Shown: positions 1-5,638, counted from the first letter of the stretch. The stretch is 5,640 nt of DNA from an uncultured Clostridia bacterium (GCA_934277845.1 CAKQVV010000111.1:1-5640), one strand, 5' to 3'. A program made the numbers and translations. The notes: generated by a model not told the origin, from the sequence alone.

Positions 1-1
1 C

Positions 2-274
2 GACAGGACTGCCGATAAAGTCAAAGAAATCACCGATAAACTCAACGCTGCCGGACTTCGTGCGGAGAGCGATCTCAGAAACGAAAAAATCGGTTACAAG
101 ATTCGCGAGGCGCAACTTGAAAAAATCCCGTATATGCTCATTATCGGCGATAAAGACGTGGAAAACGGCGTCGTGTCTGTGCGTAGCCGTGACAAGGGCG
201 ATCTCGGCGCGATGACGTATGAGGACTTTTTTGCGAAGATTAAGTACGAAAACGACGAAAAAGTCTTGAAATAG
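2..274 (+). CDS. thrS: Threonyl-tRNA synthetase, C-terminal fragment (5' end outside window)
   Basis: This is the last 90 codons of a gene that begins upstream of the window; the frame opens at base 2 and ends at TAG 272-274. The family charges tRNA-Thr with threonine in the cytoplasm. The visible part is the anticodon-binding domain of class IIa synthetases. Fragment residues 30-36 read IGYKIRE, residues 42-52 read IPYMLIIGDKD, and residues 56-71 carry the V-S-V-R-S-R-D-x-G-D-L-G-A-M signature typical of the ThrRS C-terminus. The catalytic core and editing domains cannot be checked. The stop lies 14 nt before the -35 box of the infC promoter, with no terminator between, so thrS transcripts may read into the infC leader. 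thrS directly before infC is a common bacterial order. ProRS or HisRS share this fold, but the VRSRD-GDLGAM end fits ThrRS best. Confidence 0.93.
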   Translation, partial: DRTADKVKEITDKLNAAGLRAESDLRNEKIGYKIREAQLEKIPYMLIIGDKDVENGVVSVRSRDKGDLGAMTYEDFFAKIKYENDEKVLK

Positions 275-287
275 TGCAATAAAACTC

Positions 288-316
288 TTGACAAAGCATT
301 TACAATAATATATAAT
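288..316 (+). promoter_or_regulatory. Sigma-A promoter of the infC-rpmI-rplT operon
   Basis: The sequence shows TTGACA at 288-293 and TATAAT at 311-316, separated by exactly 17 nt. Both boxes match the vegetative sigma consensus perfectly. The spacer is AT-rich. The expected transcription start is near 322-324, which gives a 5' leader of about 130 nt before infC. Such a strong promoter followed by an intrinsic terminator suggests that control is exerted after initiation. Confidence 0.9.
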
Positions 317-322
317 AAACAA

Positions 323-438
323 AGTTGGAAGTAGATTTATTCTCACCGGTCGGGTATCTCGGACCGCGTAACGCATAATTTAATCGATTATTGTGTTTAT
401 ATTGAGCGGTAAATCTATGTGCCGCTCAATTTTTTTTC
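323..438 (+). promoter_or_regulatory. infC operon leader, likely L20-responsive attenuator
   Basis: Three folds can be read by eye. Hairpin A pairs CGGTC (347-351) with GACCG (362-366), extended by GGG 352-354 with CTC 358-360 and one bulged G. Hairpin B is AT-rich and pairs 371-379 with 387-396. Hairpin C is the terminator at 401-430. ACCGC at 363-367 is also complementary to GCGGT at 406-410, so it could form an antiterminator that excludes both A and C. In Bacillus subtilis the infC-rpmI-rplT leader is known to terminate early when L20 binds it, and the same operon order and leader position here suggest the same control. The exact Rfam match and the L20 contact site were not tested. The antiterminator core is only 5 bp and remains a hypothesis. 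Confidence 0.65.
401..437 (+). terminator. Intrinsic terminator in the infC leader (attenuator)
   Basis: ATTGAGCGG (401-409) is the exact reverse complement of CCGCTCAAT (422-430). The stem can be extended by a T-G and an A-T pair into the loop. A run of eight T residues covers 430-437. It stands immediately upstream of the infC ribosome binding site, so it must act conditionally. The ATG at 419 lies inside its loop and 3' side and has no ribosome binding site of its own. Confidence 0.9.
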
Positions 439-454
439 GGAGGACACGGTTATC
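439..454 (+). promoter_or_regulatory. infC ribosome binding site and AUC start codon
   Basis: GGAGG at 439-443 is a full Shine-Dalgarno sequence. The first codon in the IF-3 frame at proper distance is ATC at 452-454, 8 nt downstream. No ATG, GTG or TTG in this frame lies at usable spacing: the ATG at 419 lies upstream of the Shine-Dalgarno, and the next in-frame ATG is codon 29. Rare AUU, AUC or AUA starts are a known trait of infC and allow IF-3 to repress its own translation. Confidence 0.8.
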
Positions 455-961
455 AATAAGGAAGTTGAGATTAACGAGAGAATTACGGATTCGGAAATTC
501 GCGTTATCGATGAAAACGGTCAGCAACTCGGCATTATGAGTGCTCGCGAGGCCAACAGGATTGCGGACGAGAAGAATCTCGATCTTGTCAAAATTAATCC
601 CGGTGCTACGCCGCCCGTATGCAAGATTATGGACTACGGTAAATTCAAGTTCGATGCGGCAAAGCGCGAAAAAGACGCTCGCAAGAATCAGAAGGTTACC
701 GACCTTAAAGAAATCTGGTTGTCGATGACTATCGATACCCACGACCTCGAAACCAAAGCTAAACAGTGCCTTAAATTTCTTAAAGGCGGCGATAAAGTCA
801 AAGTTTCGATAAGAATGAGAGGCAGACAACAGGCTCACGCGGCTATCGGCGTAGAAGTTATGAACGACTTTTACAACATAGTCAAGGATGAGTGTGTATT
901 TGACAAAAAGCCGATGACAGAGGGTAGAAATATTCTGATGATTTTGGCTCCTAAAAAATAA
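452..961 (+). CDS. infC: Translation initiation factor IF-3
   Basis: IF-3 binds the 30S subunit, prevents early joining of 50S and checks start codon and initiator tRNA pairing. From the ATC start the protein has 169 residues, normal for the family. The N-terminal domain covers about residues 6-75 and includes INERI, the region around IRVIDENGQQLGIM, and the family signature IMDYGKFKF at 59-67. A lysine-rich linker follows (about 68-85). The C-terminal domain (about 86-169) carries the K-G-G-D-K-V-K-V stretch at 111-118 and RMRGRQQAH at 121-129. Translating from the ATG at 419 would add 11 residues encoded by the terminator and the Shine-Dalgarno, which is implausible. It is the first gene of the operon, 23 nt before rpmI. 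Likely controls are the leader attenuator and IF-3 discrimination against its own AUC start. The identity is certain; the start is strongly supported but inferred. Confidence 0.95.
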   Translation: MNKEVEINERITDSEIRVIDENGQQLGIMSAREANRIADEKNLDLVKINPGATPPVCKIMDYGKFKFDAAKREKDARKNQKVTDLKEIWLSMTIDTHDLETKAKQCLKFLKGGDKVKVSIRMRGRQQAHAAIGVEVMNDFYNIVKDECVFDKKPMTEGRNILMILAPKK

Positions 962-984
962 TTACATTACGGAGGGCAACTTAA

Positions 985-1182
985 ATGCCAAAAATGAAAA
1001 GCCACAGCGGAGCAAAAAAACGCTTCCGCACGACGAAGAGCGGTAAAATTAAACGCGCACAGCAGGGTAAGAACCATATCCTGACCAAGAAGTCCAGCAA
1101 GAGAAAAATGGGACTCAGACAGGGTGCTTATATGGGTTCCGAGAAACAGGCGGCAACTTTGCACGTTATGATCCAGAAATAA
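985..1182 (+). CDS. rpmI: 50S ribosomal protein L35 (bL35)
   Basis: bL35 is a small basic protein of the large ribosomal subunit. The product has 65 residues, the usual length, and opens with PKMKSHSGAKKRF, the conserved start of the family, followed by the basic TTKSGKIKR segment and the GKNHILTKKS region. The ATG is preceded by GGAGGG at 971-976, which fixes the start. It lies between infC and rplT with gaps of 23 and 12 nt and no promoter, so all three are expected on one transcript. Confidence 0.97.
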   Translation: MPKMKSHSGAKKRFRTTKSGKIKRAQQGKNHILTKKSSKRKMGLRQGAYMGSEKQAATLHVMIQK

Positions 1183-1194
1183 CGGAGGTCTACT

Positions 1195-1551
1195 ATGAGA
1201 ATTAAAAGAGCAGTAAACGCAGTTAAAAAGCGTCGTAAAATCATGAAACTCGCGAAGGGCTATTTCGGCTCGAAATCGCGTTCCTACCGTATCGCCCGCG
1301 AAGCGGTAATGAAGTCCCAGATGTATGCCTTCATCGGCAGACGTCGCAAAAAGAGGGATTTTCGTAAGTTGTGGATTGCACGTATCAATGCGGCAGCCCG
1401 TCAGAACGGTATGTCTTATTCAAGATTTATGTATGGTCTTAAAACTGCCGGCATCAACCTTAACAGAAAAGTTCTCGCCGACATCGCAGTAAACGATACT
1501 ACTGCGTTCAAGTCGCTTGCCGAAACCGCGTCCAAAGCAATCGCGAAATAA
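1195..1551 (+). CDS. rplT: 50S ribosomal protein L20 (bL20)
   Basis: bL20 binds 23S rRNA directly and is needed early in 50S assembly. In Bacillota it also represses the infC operon by acting on the leader RNA. The 118-residue product is full length. The highly basic N-terminal half includes RIKRAVNAVKKRRKIMKLAKG (2-22), YFGSKSRSYRIA (23-34) and IGRRRKKRDFRKLWIARIN (48-66). The globular C-terminal domain that contacts rRNA follows, with SYSRFMYGL at 75-83 and the GINLNRKVLADIA stretch near 86-98. GGAGG at 1184-1188 supports the ATG. It ends the operon just before a strong terminator and is the candidate regulator of the attenuator at 323-438. Confidence 0.97.
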   Translation: MRIKRAVNAVKKRRKIMKLAKGYFGSKSRSYRIAREAVMKSQMYAFIGRRRKKRDFRKLWIARINAAARQNGMSYSRFMYGLKTAGINLNRKVLADIAVNDTTAFKSLAETASKAIAK

Positions 1552-1563
1552 ATAAAGAAATGT

Positions 1564-1599
1564 AAAAGGCACTCGTTTGACGCGGGTGCTTTTTATATT
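1564..1599 (+). terminator. Intrinsic terminator after rplT
   Basis: The arm 1564-1576 pairs with 1582-1594. The GC core is GCAC (1569-1572) with GTGC (1586-1589), extended by a T-G wobble and the C-G and G-C pairs at 1574-1575. The lower stem is an A-run pairing with the T-run, so the hairpin could also work on the opposite strand. It begins 12 nt after the rplT stop and closes the ribosomal operon. Confidence 0.85.
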
Positions 1600-1630
1600 T
1601 CGGTAGCATAACAAGAGAGAGTAAACTATA

Positions 1631-2377
1631 ATGGTTATCACGTCAATTGACAATCCGAAACTTAAATCAATACGGGCGTTGAAGGAAAAGAAATATCGCG
1701 ACGAATACGGTAAATACTGTATAGAGGGTTATAGGATCATTAAAGACAGCTTACCGTATCTGACCGGGGCAGAACTTGTAGTGTCGGAAAGTTTGTATGA
1801 AAAATATCGAAACGAGTTTTCGGGTAATGATTTTATTATAGTGAGTGACAACGTATTTGTTAAACTTTGCGATACCGAAAATACTCAGGGCATTATTTGT
1901 ATAGCCGACAAAAAAACTAGTATTCCGGATTTTAAGAGCCGGTTTGCGCTTTTTCTTGATAGAATAAGGGATCCGGGAAACATGGGGACGATAATCAGAA
2001 CGGCGCTGGCAACCGGTTTTACGGATATTTATTGCTATGATTGTGTAGATTTTTATAATCCGAAAGTGGTAAGGAGCGCTATGTCGGCGCTTTCGAGAGT
2101 AAACGTATTCAAAAGCGAAGCGAAGATCCTTGAAGAATTGAAGAATAACGGTTATACTTTGTTTGCGGCTGATATGAACGGAGACAATGTTTTTGAACGC
2201 GTAAAATCATTTGACAAAGCATGCTTATGTGTCGGAAATGAGGCAAACGGACTGTCTGATAACACAATTACTATGTCTGATGATGTATTATGTCTGCCAA
2301 TGTTGAGTGGAGAATCATTGAATGCAGGTGTTTCTGCTTCGGTTTTAATGTATCAATTTGCTTTCGGATTAAAATAG
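1631..2377 (+). CDS. SpoU/TrmH-family RNA 2'-O-ribose methyltransferase
   Basis: These enzymes transfer a methyl group from S-adenosylmethionine to a ribose 2'-OH in rRNA or tRNA. The product has 248 residues. Residues about 6-95 resemble the RNA-binding SpoU substrate-binding domain, including KYCIEGYRIIKDSL at 28-41. The C-terminal SPOUT knot domain shows all three family motifs: motif 1 at 110-126 (DPGNMGTIIRTA, with N117 and R123), motif 2 at 201-209 (VGNEANGLS) and motif 3 at 222-236 (LPMLSGESLNAGVSA). The catalytic arginine and the knot are therefore intact. The ATG at 1631 has only a weak purine-rich site (AAGAGAGAG, 1613-1621). I saw no good promoter after the rplT terminator, so readthrough may supply expression. 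A SpoU gene near rplT is common in Bacillota. The exact target nucleotide cannot be read from sequence. Confidence 0.9.
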   Translation: MVITSIDNPKLKSIRALKEKKYRDEYGKYCIEGYRIIKDSLPYLTGAELVVSESLYEKYRNEFSGNDFIIVSDNVFVKLCDTENTQGIICIADKKTSIPDFKSRFALFLDRIRDPGNMGTIIRTALATGFTDIYCYDCVDFYNPKVVRSAMSALSRVNVFKSEAKILEELKNNGYTLFAADMNGDNVFERVKSFDKACLCVGNEANGLSDNTITMSDDVLCLPMLSGESLNAGVSASVLMYQFAFGLK

Positions 2378-2412
2378 TTTTATCTAATAAACCGGTAAAA
2401 CGGTAATGTTTG

Positions 2413-2438
2413 ATCGTAGGCGTATAGCCGGCGATTTT
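2413..2438 (+). terminator. Weak candidate terminator after the methyltransferase gene
   Basis: ATCGT (2413-2417) pairs with GCGAT (2431-2435). After an A/G mismatch, GGC (2419-2421) pairs with GCC (2427-2429) around a 5-nt loop, and TTTT follows at 2435-2438. The stem is interrupted and the T-run is short, so efficiency would be modest. The 197-base gap 2378-2574 otherwise holds only this hairpin, AT-rich sequence and the yebC promoter; I see no small gene in it. Confidence 0.4.
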
Positions 2439-2485
2439 CTATAAAAATTTTTTACATTCGATTTTGAAAAATTTAGTTACAACAA

Positions 2486-2514
2486 TTTACAAATTTGATT
2501 TGATATGATATAAT
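2486..2514 (+). promoter_or_regulatory. Sigma-A promoter with extended -10 for yebC-proA-radC
   Basis: TTTACA (2486-2491) and TATAAT (2509-2514) are separated by 17 nt. A TG at 2506-2507 one base before the -10 gives the extended -10 form. The 2440-2480 stretch upstream is rich in A and T runs, like an UP element. The expected start is near 2521, giving a leader of about 54 nt before yebC. Confidence 0.85.
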
Positions 2515-2574
2515 TTATCGAAATATGTGGTTTTCCGCGAGAAGGCCGTAAATTTAGTAATCAGGAGAGATATT

Positions 2575-3321
2575 ATGTCCGGACATAGTAAGTGGTCGAC
2601 AATTAAAAGAGCAAAAGGCAAAACCGACGCGGCACGTTCGCAGGTTTTTACCAAAATAGGTCGTGAAATCGCGGTAGCGGTTAAATCCGGCGGCGCTGAT
2701 CCCGACAGTAATTCCGCACTCAGAACCGTTATAGCAAAAGCGAAGGCCGCTAATATGCCGAATGACAATATCAGCCGCAGCATCAAAAAAGCCAGCGGTG
2801 AACTCGGCAGCATTAACTATGAATCCGTTGTTTACGAAGGCTATGGTACCAACGGCGTAGCGGTAATCGTGGAAACCCTTACCGACAATAAAAACCGCAC
2901 CGCAGGTGACGTTCGACATATTTTCGATAAGTTCGGCGGGTCTATGGGGACCAACGGATGTGTTTCGTATCTTTTCGACTCCAAGGGCGTTATAGTCATA
3001 GAAAAGAAAAAGGGTATGGATGACGACGAAATGATGATGACCGCGCTCGATGCAGGCGCAGAAGATTTCAATGCCGATGAAGAGGCGTATGAAATTATTA
3101 CCGCACCCGCCGATTTTACTACGGTTTGCGATAATCTCAGAAACCTTGGTTATGAGTTTGCAAGCAGCCAACTCGATCGTATTCCGCAAATGACTGTTCC
3201 GCTTGCCGACTCCGCTGCGGATAAGTTTATCAAAATGATCGATATGTTTGACGAAAACGACGACGTTCAAAACGTTTTCCATAACGCAGAATTGCCTGAA
3301 ACCGACGAGGAAGACGAATGA
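2575..3321 (+). CDS. yebC: YebC/TACO1-family regulatory or translation factor
   Basis: The family was first described as DNA-binding transcriptional regulators (PmpR). More recent work links members, including mitochondrial TACO1, to ribosomes stalled on proline-rich or difficult stretches. The product has 248 residues, the normal length. Domain I opens with the hallmark SGHSKWSTIKRAKG (2-15) and continues with DAARSQVFTKIGREI (18-32). DPDSNSALR (42-50) and KAANMPNDNI (57-66) follow, then YEGYGTNGVAVIVE (87-100) with NKNRTAGDVRH (105-115) and GCVSYLF (128-134). An acidic tail ends the protein. I chose the ATG at 2575 because AGGAG at 2563-2567 sits 7 nt before it and the family invariably starts MSGHSKW; an open frame from 2527 would add 16 unrelated residues. 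It leads a transcription unit and overlaps proA. Whether it acts on DNA, ribosomes or both is not decidable here. Confidence 0.95.
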   Translation: MSGHSKWSTIKRAKGKTDAARSQVFTKIGREIAVAVKSGGADPDSNSALRTVIAKAKAANMPNDNISRSIKKASGELGSINYESVVYEGYGTNGVAVIVETLTDNKNRTAGDVRHIFDKFGGSMGTNGCVSYLFDSKGVIVIEKKKGMDDDEMMMTALDAGAEDFNADEEAYEIITAPADFTTVCDNLRNLGYEFASSQLDRIPQMTVPLADSAADKFIKMIDMFDENDDVQNVFHNAELPETDEEDE

Positions 3322-4562
3322 TGATTTCGGTGCGAGAAAATTGCGAACGGTCGAAAGCGTCCGTTCCGTATCTTTCCTCGCTTACTACGGCGGATAAAAA
3401 CGAAATGCTTCGCATTGCCGCCGACGCTTTAATGCGCTCCGGAAACGAAATACTTGCGGCAAATGCCGAAGATCTTGCGGCAAATGCCGGAATGCAACAA
3501 TTCTTGCTCGACCGGTTGAAACTCAATCGCGACAGGATTGCGGGAATGAGCGAGGGGCTTGTAAAACTGATCGAACTTCCCGATCCCGTCGGCGAAGTAA
3601 TGGAAGAGTGGCATAATCACGCGGGATTGCTTTTGAAAAAAGTAAGAGTGCCGTTCGGTGTCGTAGGCATTATCTACGAAGCCAGACCGAACGTGACGGC
3701 GGATGCGATAGGACTTTGTTTGAAAACGTCGAATGCGGTTGTTTTACGCGGCAGCAAAAGTTCTTATAAGTCTAATCTGGCGATAGTTAAAGCAATTTCG
3801 GACGCATTAAATGCTCATAGTTATAAAAGCGAGTTTATTCAACTCGTAGAGGATTTATCGCATGAGAGTTCTTCCGAGCTTATGACGGCAAGAGGGCTGA
3901 TTGACGTCCTCATTCCTAGAGGTTCTGCAAAATTGATTCAGACTGTTGTCACCCGGTCGACCGTGCCCGTAATCGAAACGGGTTCCGGCAATTGCCATGC
4001 GTATATTCACGCTTCAGCCGATCCTGTGATCGCCGAGAAAATTATTTTGAACGGAAAGTTGCGTCGACCGAGCGTCTGTAACGCGCTTGAAAGTATAGTT
4101 GTGGACGAAGCCGCCGCAAACACGGTTTTACCGGTTGTAATCAAAGCGTTGAGTAAAAGCGGTGTTATAATCAAAGGTTGCGAAAAAACGGTTAAAGCAT
4201 TTCCCAAAGTGGAAAAAGCCACTGAAGAAGATTATTATAACGAATATCTCGATACTGTAATTTCGTGTAAGATCGTTAATAATTATACCGAAGCAATCGA
4301 ACATATAAACAAATACGGATCGCATCACAGCGATGTGATCATTTCGAATGACGAAGAAGCCGTAAAAGCGTTTATGCACGGTATTGACAGTGCAGCGGTA
4401 TATCACAACGCTTCTACGTCGTTTACCGACGGTTTCGAGTTCGGTTTCGGTGCGGAAATGGGCATTTCCACGCAAAAGTTACATGCAAGAGGTCCTATGG
4501 GGCTCAGAGAACTTACTTCATATAAATATTGTATTTACGGTAACGGGCAAACGAGAAAGTAA
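3318..4562 (+). CDS. proA: Gamma-glutamyl phosphate reductase (glutamate-5-semialdehyde dehydrogenase)
   Basis: ProA reduces gamma-glutamyl phosphate to glutamate-5-semialdehyde with NADPH, the second step of proline synthesis, in the cytoplasm. The 414-residue product is full length. Family landmarks are VPFGVVGIIYEARPNVT at about 110-126, the cofactor-loop region NAVVLRGSKSS near 138-148, the catalytic cysteine C254 in RPSVCNALE, and the conserved end NASTSFTDGFEFGFGAEMGI and LHARGPMGLRELTSYKY. The ATG overlaps the yebC stop as ATGA, so translation is probably coupled; a second in-frame ATG at 3321 is an equally possible start, and GAGGAAG at 3307-3313 could serve either. proB, the kinase that makes the unstable substrate, is usually adjacent but is not in this window. 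No terminator follows before the RadC-like gene, so the two are probably co-transcribed. Confidence 0.96.
   Translation: MMISVRENCERSKASVPYLSSLTTADKNEMLRIAADALMRSGNEILAANAEDLAANAGMQQFLLDRLKLNRDRIAGMSEGLVKLIELPDPVGEVMEEWHNHAGLLLKKVRVPFGVVGIIYEARPNVTADAIGLCLKTSNAVVLRGSKSSYKSNLAIVKAISDALNAHSYKSEFIQLVEDLSHESSSELMTARGLIDVLIPRGSAKLIQTVVTRSTVPVIETGSGNCHAYIHASADPVIAEKIILNGKLRRPSVCNALESIVVDEAAANTVLPVVIKALSKSGVIIKGCEKTVKAFPKVEKATEEDYYNEYLDTVISCKIVNNYTEAIEHINKYGSHHSDVIISNDEEAVKAFMHGIDSAAVYHNASTSFTDGFEFGFGAEMGISTQKLHARGPMGLRELTSYKYCIYGNGQTRK
3453..3489 (+). repeat. Two 16-bp direct repeats inside proA
   Basis: CTTGCGGCAAATGCCG occurs exactly at 3453-3468 and again at 3474-3489, a 21-base period that stays in frame and encodes LAANAED then LAANAG. 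Each unit contains the small palindrome CGGCA-AA-TGCCG. The ProA family has an alanine-rich helix here of similar length, so this need not be a recent duplication, but identical units could slip during replication in 7-codon steps. Confidence 0.6.
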
Positions 4563-4588
4563 ATTGTTTTCACGCGGCGAATATAATT

Positions 4589-4602
4589 TTGACGTGCGTC
4601 AA
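4589..4602 (+). promoter_or_regulatory. Short perfect inverted repeat upstream of the RadC-like gene
   Basis: TTGACG and CGTCAA form a perfect 6-bp inverted repeat around TG, 48 nt before the ATG at 4650. It lies in the 87-nt gap after proA, close to a TATAAT at 4582-4587 that lacks a -35 box at proper distance. It could be a dimeric-protein operator, but it does not match the usual Gram-positive LexA box (CGAAC-N4-GTTCG). The rest of the gap shows no terminator and no clear promoter. Confidence 0.3.
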
Positions 4603-4649
4603 TCAAAGATGTTGCGTGTTATTTATTATGCATTAAAGGGAGATACGTT

Positions 4650-5585
4650 ATGAAAAAGGAATCAGCCAGTACAAATGAGCCAACTGCCGGGAAAAAACCG
4701 GAGTATAATCCGCATGCAGGACACAGAGAACGTTTGCGTGCAAAATTCGACCGTGATTCGGAAATGATCGTTTTTGAAGATCATGAGGCTTTGGAATTTC
4801 ATTTGTCGCTCGTTATCCCGCGTAAAGATACGAATGCTCTTGCTCACGAACTATTAAGAGTTTTCGGCTCGCTTGACGCGGTGCTTTGCGCAACACCTCG
4901 GGAATTGTTTCAGGTAAAAAATATGACGGCATCCGCAGCATACTTGCTTGCCAGTGAATTTGCTATGGTAAGGAAAGCGATTAAAGCGGGCGTTATCGAT
5001 CCGCGTACGCGAAAAATCGAATCGCCGGAAGCCGGAATCATGCAGATGTATCCGAAGTTTATCGGAAGGAAACCCGAATGTAGTTGTATTCTGTTGATGG
5101 ACATCAATTATAGGATTATCAAATCGTTCTTTCACGAAAGCATCGACAGTGACGGAATTGCTCTCGACGTTGCCGACTTTGTCGCGAAAGCGGCGCGCGA
5201 GGGTGCGGCATACGTATTGTTTGCGCACAATCATCCGTCGGGAGACGTTACGCCTTCGCTCGAAGATATACAAATGACAGAGCGTGTTTACGAAGCGTTG
5301 GTTGCTGTCGGTAAGACGCTTATCGATCACGTTATTTTCAGCAATGAAAAGATTTTCAGTTTTCATAATAACGGTTTGCTCGATAAGTATGAGGATGACT
5401 TGATCGAAAGAATGCAGGACGGCAACCTCAGAGACAGGCCGAACAGAAGAAAACAGTTTATGCTTGACCTTAACGAATATTTACTTACGCCGTCGTCACC
5501 GACAGATATTGCGTTCAAATCCAAGCCGAAGAGCGAAATCCTGGACGAATACGTCAGAAAATGTCGTCATAAAAACATAGAGTAA
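4650..5585 (+). CDS. radC: Divergent RadC-like JAB/MPN domain protein with C-terminal tail
   Basis: RadC proteins (UPF0758) join a helix-hairpin-helix-like N-terminal domain to a JAB/MPN metalloprotease-like domain; despite the name, a DNA repair role is not established. Residues 1-22 are a polar extension. GHRERLRAKF (24-33) and LVIPRKDTNALAHELLRVFGS (54-74) match the N-terminal domain. The hairpin expected near 88-95 reads VKNMTASA, without the usual glycines. The JAB domain (about 125-245) keeps the metal-binding pattern H-x-H-x7-S-x2-D as H193, H195, S203 and D206, and a conserved end IDHVIFSNEKIFSFHNNGLL. The glutamate expected about 17 residues before H193 is D176 instead. Residues about 246-311 form a charged tail that I do not recognise. 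The ATG at 4650 follows AAAGGGAG (4635-4642) at good spacing. Substrate and role are unknown. Confidence 0.85.
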   Translation: MKKESASTNEPTAGKKPEYNPHAGHRERLRAKFDRDSEMIVFEDHEALEFHLSLVIPRKDTNALAHELLRVFGSLDAVLCATPRELFQVKNMTASAAYLLASEFAMVRKAIKAGVIDPRTRKIESPEAGIMQMYPKFIGRKPECSCILLMDINYRIIKSFFHESIDSDGIALDVADFVAKAAREGAAYVLFAHNHPSGDVTPSLEDIQMTERVYEALVAVGKTLIDHVIFSNEKIFSFHNNGLLDKYEDDLIERMQDGNLRDRPNRRKQFMLDLNEYLLTPSSPTDIAFKSKPKSEILDEYVRKCRHKNIE

Positions 5586-5610
5586 AATTGATGTCAAAAC
5601 GCCTTTTTCA

Positions 5611-5638
5611 TTGAAATAAGTAAAAATATGACTATAAG
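5611..5638 (+). promoter_or_regulatory. Possible promoter for a gene beyond the window
   Basis: TTGAAA (5611-5616) and TATAAG (5633-5638) stand 16 nt apart, each one base off consensus. They lie in the final 55 bases after the RadC-like stop, which hold no gene and no recognisable terminator hairpin. An AT-rich setting makes chance matches easy, so this is tentative. Confidence 0.3.

Noticed and set aside
419..451. N-terminal extension of IF-3 from ATG 419
   Set aside because: The ATG lies in the terminator hairpin and has no upstream Shine-Dalgarno; the strong GGAGG sits inside this supposed coding stretch.
380..838. Long open frame on the - strand opposite infC
   Set aside because: It mirrors the strongly coding infC frame, has no ribosome binding site and no recognisable protein; it also runs across the leader.
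1627..1632. TATAAT overlapping the start of the methyltransferase gene
   Set aside because: No -35 box at 16-18 nt upstream, and a start there would fall inside the coding sequence.
2554..3282. 242-codon open frame on the - strand opposite yebC
   Set aside because: Long only because of the codon pattern of yebC on the other strand; composition is not protein-like and no ribosome binding site or promoter supports it.
4318..4340. 9-bp stem (one G-T pair) with 5-nt loop within proA
   Set aside because: It lies in codons for the conserved GSHHSDV region, has no T-run and no regulatory context; most likely incidental.
4854..5366. 170-codon open frame on the - strand opposite the RadC-like gene
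   Set aside because: Antisense shadow of a gene with conserved JAB motifs; no initiation signals.
5591..5614. Small open frame ATG 5591 to TGA 5614 after the RadC-like gene
   Set aside because: Only 7 codons, no Shine-Dalgarno sequence, AT-rich spacer.
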